Of a DNA stretch of 41,919 bases, positions 7,635-15,252 are shown piece after piece. Where the stretch lies: NCBI GenBank assembly GCA_022772475.1, contig JALEZQ010000069.1, positions 1-41,919 on the forward strand, read 5' to 3'. This DNA comes from Bacteroidales bacterium. GTDB lineage: Bacteria > Bacteroidota > Bacteroidia > Bacteroidales > Bacteroidaceae. The notes beneath the pieces are model-generated. The model was not told where the DNA came from, searched no databases, and was given only the letters and a program-made list of their open reading frames with translations. Every line of letters starts with the position of its first letter. Within the stretch, counting starts at the first letter, position 1. Made by a program: the position numbers and the translations under genes.

Positions 7635-7898
7635 ATGAAAGAGACTGCCACAGATATATCCGCCTTCATCCTTGAAGAAAATGCCATGATAATCATCAGC
7701 ATCGTCACGATACTGTTTACAGCATTCTTCATCTTTATGATGGTGCGCGACTATCGCCTCTATCTTGAAGGTAACTCGAAGCGGAAATTCAGATTCTCTA
7801 ATTTCGTCAAGCAGGAACAGTTCTATCTTTACCTGATTCTGTTCTTCTGCTTCTTAATCGCCACAGATTTGAGTGTTCTATATATCTTAATCAAATAA
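7635..7898 (+). CDS. Small two-helix membrane protein of unknown function
   Basis: This 87-aa protein has two hydrophobic segments, about residues 18-37 (MIIISIVTILFTAFFIFMMV) and 64-86 (FYLYLILFFCFLIATDLSVL). They are separated by a basic stretch (YRLYLEGNSKRKFRFSNFVK) that should face the cytoplasm. I do not recognise a family. It starts 82 bp after the regulator's terminator; a near-consensus -7 box CAACTTTG at 7610-7617 could drive it. The following lipoprotein gene begins 14 bp after its stop, so the two are very likely cotranscribed. Confidence 0.65.
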   Translation: MKETATDISAFILEENAMIIISIVTILFTAFFIFMMVRDYRLYLEGNSKRKFRFSNFVKQEQFYLYLILFFCFLIATDLSVLYILIK

Positions 7899-7912
7899 TA
7901 AACCAATGAACT

Positions 7913-9544
7913 ATGAGCAAACTTCTTAAGCACACATTCTGTTTCGGTCTTGCCGCTCTTTGTATGGCCGGATGTTCAGACGATGACGCCAACGTTACTG
8001 ACTCCATGGGCAGTCACGATGTTGACAAGATGGAAAAACCGGCCAGAAATCCTTATCTTGCCCAAGAGACATACAGTATTACGCACTTCAATTCGGCACA
8101 GACCGATGCCTTTGCCTATGCTGTCAAAGACGGTATCTACGACGTGGACCTGGCGCAATGCCAATCGACCTGGAGCGGGCCTGTCAACCTGATGACCCTC
8201 GCCTCCACATCGCCCGACTATATGTGGGGCATGAGCAGCGACCGCGTTTCTTATTTGCGCGTATCAGACGGCAAGTTTGAGCGACTGGCTGAATGTGCTC
8301 TGCCGGATGTCAAACTGCGTACGCAAGAGGAGTTGAAAACGCTCAGCGCTACCTACGCATCGTATGGCGAACTGGAAAAAAATGTGACGTCCATTCTCGG
8401 GGCGCAGCCTCAAATGTCAATAGCGAATGGAAACTACGTTCTATGTGACAAAGACAACATGGTCTATTCCAATGCCGGTCGCAAACTGGGCCGTTATAGA
8501 CTGAAAAATGAAGCCAAGCCGGAGGAGGGCATCGAACAGGTCAACCATATTGACCTCACCCCCTACATTCCCGGTTCGTTTACTCTTGTCGGCGTATCCA
8601 TGACATACGATGGCTACTTGGTTGTAGCGGCACAAAAACAGTTGCTGACGCTGACCAGGCAACTCACTGTCGTGGATACCTACAATCTGCCCGAAGGACA
8701 AATCCTCACCAACTCCATCGCAGTTGACGAAAATTCGATTTATGTAGCAAGCAACAGCACGATGCCTGATGGTAAGGGCCTTATGCAGAGAATCGTATGC
8801 AAGAACGGCAAATTCTCCACTGCCAATGCTGATGGAGCATGGTCGGCAGAATATGACGGCGGACCAATGGCGCCATGCATCAAGCTTGGCTATGGCACAG
8901 GCTCGACACCCACACTTATGGGATTTGGCAGCGAGGAGGACAAGCTGGTTGTCATTACCGACGGTGCAAAGCGGATGAAGCTTACCGCATTCTGGCGTGA
9001 GGGCATACCGGCTGATGCCAAAACTGTAGATGCCAACAATCCAAGAATCGCCGGTATCTTCAATGTCACATGCGGACTTCCGGCCTCTACAGAATGGATT
9101 CAGTCGGAGCAGTCGGTTGTGGTAGGTGGCTACGATGCCTTCGTCGTAAACAATATCAATGATAGCGAACAGAAGGTCAATGACAAAATCGTTGGCGTAT
9201 TGGCCATCGGCCCCATTCTCACCGGCCCGAAGGGTGTGGAGTGTGTGCGATGGAATACGGCGTCCAATGAGTGGGAAGCCCGTTGGACCCGCGCAGACAT
9301 CAGTTCAGTGAGCATGATACCTGCTCTCAGCACGACTTCAAACATGGTGTTTGTCAATGGCTGGTACGACGCCACCGGATGGGAGGTTACCGGTCTCGAT
9401 TGGACCACGGGCGCGACACGCCATCAGGTAAAACTGGGCAAGGACAACCGAGGCAATGGCGCTTACGCCATCATCCAGTATTTCCCGAACGGCGACTTGT
9501 TGTTCAATTCCGTGTCCGGTCCAATCCGTATTGCCCTGAATTAA
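7913..9544 (+). CDS. Large surface lipoprotein, probable beta-propeller, function unknown
   Basis: This is a 543-aa protein with a lipoprotein signal peptide and lipobox LCMAGC (lipid-modified Cys near residue 21), followed by an acidic SDDD stretch, which in Bacteroidetes often favours surface export. The mature part has repeated short strands with patterns like GYLVVAAQKQLLTLTRQL, NSIYVASNSTMPDGKGLMQ and KLVVITDGAKRM, spaced like propeller blades with ligand- or sugar-binding potential. No enzyme motif is visible. It is embedded in an operon-like run after the small membrane protein and 54 bp before the next lipoprotein. The two lipoproteins probably work together on one outer-membrane task that I cannot name. 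Confidence 0.7.
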   Translation: MSKLLKHTFCFGLAALCMAGCSDDDANVTDSMGSHDVDKMEKPARNPYLAQETYSITHFNSAQTDAFAYAVKDGIYDVDLAQCQSTWSGPVNLMTLASTSPDYMWGMSSDRVSYLRVSDGKFERLAECALPDVKLRTQEELKTLSATYASYGELEKNVTSILGAQPQMSIANGNYVLCDKDNMVYSNAGRKLGRYRLKNEAKPEEGIEQVNHIDLTPYIPGSFTLVGVSMTYDGYLVVAAQKQLLTLTRQLTVVDTYNLPEGQILTNSIAVDENSIYVASNSTMPDGKGLMQRIVCKNGKFSTANADGAWSAEYDGGPMAPCIKLGYGTGSTPTLMGFGSEEDKLVVITDGAKRMKLTAFWREGIPADAKTVDANNPRIAGIFNVTCGLPASTEWIQSEQSVVVGGYDAFVVNNINDSEQKVNDKIVGVLAIGPILTGPKGVECVRWNTASNEWEARWTRADISSVSMIPALSTTSNMVFVNGWYDATGWEVTGLDWTTGATRHQVKLGKDNRGNGAYAIIQYFPNGDLLFNSVSGPIRIALN

Positions 9545-9598
9545 GCATCATACGAAGGTCACTACACTACAGAGTTAATCCTCAAAAAAGCACTTGAT

Positions 9599-10912
9599 AT
9601 GAAGAACAAAATTCTATCGCTCTGTTCATTTGCGACAATCGCAGCAGGGCTCGTATTCACAGCTCTGACCATGTCCTGTTCCAATGATGACAGCGACATC
9701 GACCCTATACCTGCTCCTGTCCCCAAGCAACAATGGAGCAAGACGTTGAAAGGTAACGGCGAAGAGTTGGGAGCCTATCCCGACCTCTATGTCAACTACT
9801 GGGAATATACCTACAACCTCAAAGACCACAAGGATAAGGTGATTATCTTCAAGGGTGAGTTTCCACATTGCCGCTATTTCAGCTTCTCTCTGTACGACGA
9901 TAACACCGGCGACGTCATAGGCGGCATCGATGACAGGAACATCACCCCCGATGCAGGCTGTGAGAATCCTTTCCACAAGACGGTGACGGGAGAGCATACA
10001 TTTACCGTCTGCGTGGTTCCGTCAACGATAGACGAGCAGACCATAAGCCGATTGGGATTGCGCAACGTATGCCGGGTAGATGCTGATGTCGAGCGCGTGG
10101 CTGTTGTCGTGAGGGAGTATCTCGGTACGAACGCGGCTGGCACAGCGGCTGATGAGTACGGAGGAGTAGATCTGCCGGCCATCACTGCCATCAATGTCTA
10201 TACCGGAGCACAAACGGCCATCCCCGAGCATGTGGCAACGAATGTGAACACGATTACATCGAAGGTGTTCTCGCAGAAGTCTGACGAGAATAACACGATG
10301 CCCTTCTTCCTGGCGCCTGTGAGTCGTTACTATCCCAACAACTCTACAGCCTATCTGTATGCGCGTACTCATCTTCGTACCGACTCCGTACTGGTGTTCC
10401 GATTCATTCCCGCCCCTTATCCCACCAAGCCGGAGGAATATGCCACATCCGTCACGCGCTATTGGTCCATTTGTCTTGGGTCATGCGCTGACACACGCTC
10501 CTACTATTCGATATGCGACAAGGACGCCAATTTTGTCTCGGGCGAAAAAGCCACTTTCGTGGTCTGCCTGAAGAACAATCCACGACTTTCCGAGATTCGC
10601 GCAAAGGTAGAAGAAATGAATGGCAGGGGAGAGCATGTAAACCTCTTTGTATGGGACAGCGAAAAACTCAATGTTGATGGCAAACCCATCGGCGAGGTCT
10701 TCGCCGTCATGTACCGCAACATCCTGCCGGACCGCACATGGCCTTATTCTATCGCCAACATGCTGCCTACGGCTTATAAGGATGCAGATGGAGAGCCCAT
10801 CGATCACGTCACACAGCCCGACAAACAACTTGCCCACCTTGCCCTCGGCAACTATGGACCATTGGGGGTGAAGTATTCCACAACAGATTTTCTTGAAGGC
10901 AAGACCGAATAA
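9599..10912 (+). CDS. Second lipoprotein, DUF1254/DUF1214-like beta fold suspected, function unknown
   Basis: This 437-aa protein has a signal peptide and a lipobox-like end at LTMSCS, then SNDDSDID. A core around GEFPHCRYFSFSLYDD, DRNITPDAGCENPF and VVREYLGTN..GGVDLPAI resembles a group of uncharacterised bacterial proteins sharing the DUF1214-type pattern of YFSF-x-Y followed by PD-x-G-x-NPF. This is pattern memory, not a search result. Cysteines are unusually frequent for a surface lipoprotein, for example CLGSCADTRSYYSICDKD. It follows the first lipoprotein by 54 bp and ends at a strong hairpin terminator, closing the accessory block. Confidence 0.65.
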   Translation: MKNKILSLCSFATIAAGLVFTALTMSCSNDDSDIDPIPAPVPKQQWSKTLKGNGEELGAYPDLYVNYWEYTYNLKDHKDKVIIFKGEFPHCRYFSFSLYDDNTGDVIGGIDDRNITPDAGCENPFHKTVTGEHTFTVCVVPSTIDEQTISRLGLRNVCRVDADVERVAVVVREYLGTNAAGTAADEYGGVDLPAITAINVYTGAQTAIPEHVATNVNTITSKVFSQKSDENNTMPFFLAPVSRYYPNNSTAYLYARTHLRTDSVLVFRFIPAPYPTKPEEYATSVTRYWSICLGSCADTRSYYSICDKDANFVSGEKATFVVCLKNNPRLSEIRAKVEEMNGRGEHVNLFVWDSEKLNVDGKPIGEVFAVMYRNILPDRTWPYSIANMLPTAYKDADGEPIDHVTQPDKQLAHLALGNYGPLGVKYSTTDFLEGKTE

Positions 10913-10935
10913 TCTACGCATCCATTACTGAACGA

Positions 10936-10980
10936 GTAGGAGGTAAACGCTGACCGTAGGCGTTTATCTCCTACTTTCTT
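10936..10980 (+). terminator. Intrinsic terminator of the lipoprotein operon
   Basis: Fifteen-bp arms GTAGGAGGTAAACGC (10936-10950) and GCGTTTATCTCCTAC (10960-10974), with one G-U pair, enclose a 9-nt loop and lead into TTTCTT. It ends 9 bp before repeat array 1. Confidence 0.88.
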
Positions 10981-10989
10981 ATTGAGTAG

Positions 10990-11414
10990 TGAAATTGCCA
11001 CAGCCCTTGGCAATCGCATTGCCAGCCGCGGGCAATCGCATTGCCGGCCGCGGGCAATCGCATTGCCAGCCGCGGGCAATCGCATTGCCAGCCGCGGGCA
11101 ATCGAAGTGCCAGCCGCGGGCAATCGAAGTGCCAGCCGCGGGTACATCGAGTGCCAGCCGCGGGTACATCGAGTGCCAGCCGCGGGCACATCGAGTGCCA
11201 GCCGCGGGTACATCGAGTGCCAGCCGCGGGGAATCGTGTTCCCAGCCGCGGGGAATCGTGTTCCCAGCCCTTGGGAATCGTGTTCCCAGCCCTTGGGAAT
11301 CGTGTTCCCAGCCCTTGGAAATCGTGTTCCCAGCCTTTGGGAATCGTGTTCCCAGCCGCTGGGAATCGTGTTCCCAGCCGCTGGGAATTCAATTCCCAAC
11401 CGCCGTGGGATTTT
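10990..11414 (+). repeat. Repeat array 1: 18 tandem 22-bp units with covarying inverted repeats
   Basis: Complete units run from 11009 to 11404, preceded by a half unit (TGAAATTGCC then a linker ending CAGCCCTT) and closed by GTGGGATTTT. Each unit is a 15-bp dyad plus a 7-bp linker (AGCCGCG or AGCCCTT). Classes in order: A, GGCAATCGCATTGCC (4 units, 11009-11096); B, GGCAATCGAAGTGCC (2, 11097-11140); C, GGYACATCGAGTGCC (4, 11141-11228); D, GGGAATCGTGTTCCC (8 including the last, 11229-11404). Arms vary together, so pairing is mostly kept. The right arm of one unit can also pair with the left arm of the next across the linker. There are no unique spacers, so it is not CRISPR. It lies between convergent genes. 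Confidence 0.95.
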
Positions 11415-11514
11415 TATCATTGCTGTCCGGCAGACGGTATCAATGTGTTGTGCCGTAAGTTGTCTCCATAGGAAAATCTGCACTATGGCGTTGAACCTGC
11501 TGCGGCAAGCACAA

Positions 11515-11559
11515 ATCGCCGCCCCTGCATGGTCGGTCGGACGATGCGGGGGCGGCGAT
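11515..11559 (-). terminator. GC-rich hairpin after the GH84 gene
   Basis: ATCGCCGCCCCTGCA (11515-11529) and TGCGGGGGCGGCGAT (11545-11559) pair at 14 of 15 positions, 30 bp beyond the GH84 stop codon. The downstream minus-strand sequence TTTGTGCTTG is only moderately T-rich. Confidence 0.6.
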
Positions 11560-11588
11560 ATGTGGTGAATGTGTTGTATGAAGGTCTG

Positions 11589-14500
11589 TTATTTGACGAT
11601 GACCTTGGACGTTACGGTGCGGCCGTCGGCCATGGTGGCGCTGAGGATGAGGGCGGTCTGGCCGCTGCTCATCATGGGCAGGCTGACTGCCGTGCCCGAG
11701 AGACCCTGAGCTTCGATGACGGGACGGCCGTCGAGGGTGAAGAGGGTGACGGACTTCAGAGCGGTGCCGGCCGTGAGGTGGAGCGTGGCACCCTCCCGGC
11801 GTATGGCCAGTCCTGTGGCGGCGTCAACGGGTGTGGTGATGCCGACCACTTCGGGCGACGGATTGGGGTCGGCCTCCTCGCGCATCTCGTAGATGAGCGG
11901 CGCCTTGCCGTTCCACGACAGACGAAGGGCACGGGCATAGGGGTGGTCGGTCAGGGAGAAGGTGTGGAGGGCCTGAGTGACGGTGCCGAGCGACTGCCAT
12001 TCGTGGTCGGCGCAGAGCACTTCGGCCGATACCTCGCTGCCCGGGGTGATATCGGAGAACACCTGAAGGGCGCCCAGCGGTTCGGGGTTGTAGAAGTGGT
12101 AGGTCAGGCTGCCCTTGGTCGAGGCTGCATAGGCCGTGTGGCCGGCAGCGTCGGAGAGGGCGGCGACACCCTTGCCCGAAGCATCGGTGACGGTCTCGGC
12201 GAACTTGGCCGCATAGCTCTGCTTGTTCACCTCAATCTCGTAGAGGCGCAGCCACTTGCTGGTGTTGGGCGTGGAGAGGTAGAGGCGCACATACTGGATG
12301 TCGGTGTCGGCCGTGCCGGTGAAGTCGCAGTAGGACATCTCGTCGGAGTATTTCACGACTTGCGGCAGACTCATGCGGTAGTCGATATTGCTGGTGCCCT
12401 TCACCTTGAGACTGGTCCATTTCTTGCCATCGGCCGATACCTGTACGCGGCCGGCGTTCATGTAGTCGCCGTTGACGGTGCCCATGCAGATGCGGACGTC
12501 CTCGACGCGCATGGCCGTCTTGAGTTTGACCACATAGGCGTCGTTGGCCTGCTGGTTGCGGTTGAGGCAGGTGTAGGTGGTGTAGTCGCCGTCGGTGAGG
12601 TAGGTGGCGTTATGGCCGTCGTAGAAGCTGGTGCCGGGCACGGTGGTGCTGGCCGGCACGAGCGTCGTGGCCACGGGGGCAGCGGTGGAGAGGACGGTGC
12701 GCTTGAGCGTCAGGCTGCGGGGCTCACCGCTGTTGTTGACCACCTTGACATAGCGGACGTAGTCGCTGTCGGCGTCGTAGTCGGCATAGTCTTTCCATGT
12801 CTTGCCGTCGTCAGAGAGGCGCAGGGCGAAGTGGTCGGTCAGGGTGTCGGCCACGGTCATGGACGACAGCAGCATGGGCTGGGGCAGGACGAGGCCCACG
12901 TATTGATTGGGCTGGAGCGTGTTGACACAGCTGACGAACGAACTGACGCCGTTCAGGGTGGAGACGCTGCCCTTGACGCCCTCGATATTGCTGATGAGGC
13001 GGGCCTTGGTGATGGTGCTCTCGGGCTTGAGCATGGTGCCGAGGGCATTCTCAAGCATATAACTCATGAAGGGATAGAGCACGCGGTGGGCAGGGTGCAC
13101 CTTGGTGGCGCCGATGGAGAGGTTGGCACCTACGCTGCCGGCCAGACGCGGGGCCTCATAGCGGCTGTCGGTGTCGAGCAGCGCATGGAGGCTGGGGATG
13201 GTGGCATAAGCCTCCCAAGCGGACTGGGGCGTTTTGGCTTCGGCGGCATCGAGAAGGGCAATGACCTGCTGCGCCATGTCGTCCAGACGGTTGAGCCAGG
13301 GCTTGAGGTCCGTGAAGAACAGGCGGTCGCTTTCGTTCTCGCTGGTCTCCATCTCGCGGATGACCTTTGCTGCCGTGATAATGTCCACCATCTTGGCTTT
13401 GAGGTCGGTGCTGTTGGGACGGCCGCCCTTGAGGGTGTTTTTGTAGTTGTTGACGAGGGTGGAGAGGGCCGTGTCGTCGAAGTAGCGGATGTAGGGTACG
13501 AGGGTGGCGAAGGCTTCGGCGCGTTCGTTGCCTACGACGGCCGGGATGGCGGCGGCATAGCTCTTGGCATTGCTGAAGCCGTCGTTATTCCACGCATAGT
13601 CGGCCACGCTGAAGAGGGCAATCTTGGAAATCTCACCCTGCTGCATGGGGTTGCTCAGTACGCCGAGGCAGTGGCTGAGTGCGGCATCGGGACGGTCATT
13701 GGCACCGATGTGGCTCTCGTCGCTGAAGTTGGTGTACATGTCGGCGGGGAAGAGCTTGTCGTTGTCGTTGTCGTTACAGGGGTAGTTCCACCACCATGCC
13801 ACGTCGCGGCCCAGATACTGGCGCACCTGGTTGACGTCGCTCGAGTTGGGGACGCTCCATACGCCCCAGCCCGTGGTGTAGATGGCCACGTTGGCAGGCG
13901 TGGCAGCCAGGGCGGTGAAGAAATCGCGGCGCTGCGTCTCACCGCTGGCGAAGGCGCTGCAGTAAATCTGCGGTACGAACTGCAGGGGCTTGACGGTGTC
14001 GGCAGGCGCTGCACCCTCGGTGTTCCACTTGGCCTCGATAGACCGCTGGATGTCGGTCACACGCTGGGCGTTGAGGGCAAACTGCTCGGCGGTGGAGGGG
14101 ATGGACACGTCATCCACAAAGACGGCAAACTGGCGCACGCCGAGCTGGTACATCATGGTGAACTTGTTCATCACGTCGCTCACGACCGTGGAGGAGCCCA
14201 GGAAACTGTTGCCCGGGTGGATGGCCCAAATGAAGTTGACCTTGGTCTCGGCCGACACCTCGGCAATCTCGCGTACCATGCTCTGCGAGAGGTAGCCCAG
14301 GTTCTTCTGCGTCTCGGTGATGGAGGTGGGATAGGCATCGCGCCAGTAGGACGAGTGGTAGGGGTCGCTCTTCGCACCGTACATGTAGGAGTTCATCTTG
14401 TAGCGCATCATGAAGCGCATCAGGTCCTTCTTGACATCGATGGGGTAGGGCACGCCATAGTAGCCCTCAACGATGCCGCGGTTTTGCTGGTCGGCATAGT

Positions 14501-15056
14501 CGGCAATGATGACGGCCGGCATGGCGCTGCCGGCGGGATAGGCGTCGAGCATCTGCTCGAGGCTGGCCAGACCGTAGAATACGGCGTTGGTGTTCTCGCC
14601 GAGGATGAGAATCTCGGCCGCGCCGTCGGCGGTGGTGCCCACATGGACAAGGTGACGGTCGTACTTGCTCTCGAGCGAGAAGACGTCGCGAGACAGGTTG
14701 AGCGCCGTGGCGCGTTGGTCGGCGGCATCGCCGCTGCCGGCTACGCCCAGAAGGATGCGCGGCCCGGCGGACGGGGCGTCACTGACAAAGGTGACGGCGG
14801 CAGCATCGGCCACGAGATGGTGTTCGGCCAGGATGCCGGCCAGACGGCGCTCCGTGGGGGCGTCAATCTGTGCGCCCCTGACGAGGGAGAGGCCGTCAGC
14901 GGCGAGCGTGACCGTGCCCTGACCGGCAGTCTGCTGCTGCGGGACGGGGTAGATGGTATAGACGCCGTCGGCCCATGCCGCTGTCCAGCAGAAAGTGATG
15001 GCACTGGCGCTGACGAGCAACGCCTTGCGCAGTGTGGAGAATGGGTGGTGCTTCAT
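11589..15056 (-). CDS. Secreted GH84 beta-N-acetylglucosaminidase with a type IX sorting-like tail
   Basis: This 1155-aa enzyme has a signal peptide (to about residue 29), a GH20b-type N-terminal domain (YTIYPVPQQ onward) and a GH84 catalytic domain starting near NRGIVEGYYGVPYP (192-205). The catalytic Asp pair Asp315-Asp316 lies in VFVDDVSIP, the arrangement used for substrate-assisted hydrolysis of terminal GlcNAc. Two discoidin-like (F5/8, CBM32-type) modules follow, the second around DGDYTTYTCLNRN. The last 75 residues (VTLFTLDGRPV ... TSKVIVK) resemble the type A sorting domain of type IX secretion cargo. It is several hundred residues longer than well-known GH84 enzymes. The ATG at 15056 begins the signal peptide; the upstream open frame is not used. 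It likely trims mucin or other host N-acetylglucosaminides. Confidence 0.9.
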   Translation of the reverse strand: MKHHPFSTLRKALLVSASAITFCWTAAWADGVYTIYPVPQQQTAGQGTVTLAADGLSLVRGAQIDAPTERRLAGILAEHHLVADAAAVTFVSDAPSAGPRILLGVAGSGDAADQRATALNLSRDVFSLESKYDRHLVHVGTTADGAAEILILGENTNAVFYGLASLEQMLDAYPAGSAMPAVIIADYADQQNRGIVEGYYGVPYPIDVKKDLMRFMMRYKMNSYMYGAKSDPYHSSYWRDAYPTSITETQKNLGYLSQSMVREIAEVSAETKVNFIWAIHPGNSFLGSSTVVSDVMNKFTMMYQLGVRQFAVFVDDVSIPSTAEQFALNAQRVTDIQRSIEAKWNTEGAAPADTVKPLQFVPQIYCSAFASGETQRRDFFTALAATPANVAIYTTGWGVWSVPNSSDVNQVRQYLGRDVAWWWNYPCNDNDNDKLFPADMYTNFSDESHIGANDRPDAALSHCLGVLSNPMQQGEISKIALFSVADYAWNNDGFSNAKSYAAAIPAVVGNERAEAFATLVPYIRYFDDTALSTLVNNYKNTLKGGRPNSTDLKAKMVDIITAAKVIREMETSENESDRLFFTDLKPWLNRLDDMAQQVIALLDAAEAKTPQSAWEAYATIPSLHALLDTDSRYEAPRLAGSVGANLSIGATKVHPAHRVLYPFMSYMLENALGTMLKPESTITKARLISNIEGVKGSVSTLNGVSSFVSCVNTLQPNQYVGLVLPQPMLLSSMTVADTLTDHFALRLSDDGKTWKDYADYDADSDYVRYVKVVNNSGEPRSLTLKRTVLSTAAPVATTLVPASTTVPGTSFYDGHNATYLTDGDYTTYTCLNRNQQANDAYVVKLKTAMRVEDVRICMGTVNGDYMNAGRVQVSADGKKWTSLKVKGTSNIDYRMSLPQVVKYSDEMSYCDFTGTADTDIQYVRLYLSTPNTSKWLRLYEIEVNKQSYAAKFAETVTDASGKGVAALSDAAGHTAYAASTKGSLTYHFYNPEPLGALQVFSDITPGSEVSAEVLCADHEWQSLGTVTQALHTFSLTDHPYARALRLSWNGKAPLIYEMREEADPNPSPEVVGITTPVDAATGLAIRREGATLHLTAGTALKSVTLFTLDGRPVIEAQGLSGTAVSLPMMSSGQTALILSATMADGRTVTSKVIVK

Positions 15057-15126
15057 GGTAAACGTATAAAAGGTAAATAATGAACAGATGTAGGCCCTAT
15101 GGTCCCGAAGTCTCCGGTTTGGCAAC

Positions 15127-15167
15127 GGGGCGGAGAGAATGGGGCGGTGAGAATGGGGCGAGGAGAC
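15127..15167. repeat. Three tandem 14-bp repeats upstream of the GH84 gene
   Basis: Units GGGGCGGAGAGAAT (15127-15140), GGGGCGGTGAGAAT (15141-15154) and a partial third copy (15155-15167) lie about 70-110 bp upstream of the GH84 start. They may be a protein-binding site or a slipped repeat. Confidence 0.6.
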
Positions 15168-15189
15168 TTTTCCCAAAATAGTAAACAGA

Positions 15190-15242
15190 AAGGGGATGAC
15201 ACCTTGTGTGTGGGCATAGTGCCCGCAAGGTGTCATCCCCTT
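15190..15242 (-). terminator. Intrinsic terminator after valS
   Basis: AAGGGGATGACACCTTG (15190-15206) pairs perfectly with its complement at 15226-15242. A smaller inner stem GGGC/GCCC (15212-15215, 15221-15224) lies in the loop. On the minus strand it is followed by TCTGTTTAC. It separates valS from the GH84 gene. Confidence 0.8.
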
Positions 15243-15252
15243 GGATAAAGGA

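Noticed and set aside
10990-11414. CRISPR array
   Set aside because: Units are contiguous, with a 7-bp near-constant linker and no unique spacers; no cas genes are nearby.
10971-11483. Open frames on both strands across repeat array 1, and similar ones across array 2
   Set aside because: All six frames are open because the 22-bp unit lacks stops; there is no start context, signal or family. Treated as repeats, not genes.
11529-15080. Very long plus-strand open frame opposite the GH84 gene
   Set aside because: Its peptide is repetitive in Val, Gly, Ala and Glu, as expected for the antisense of a GC-rich gene. The minus-strand frame has a signal peptide, catalytic motifs and known domains.
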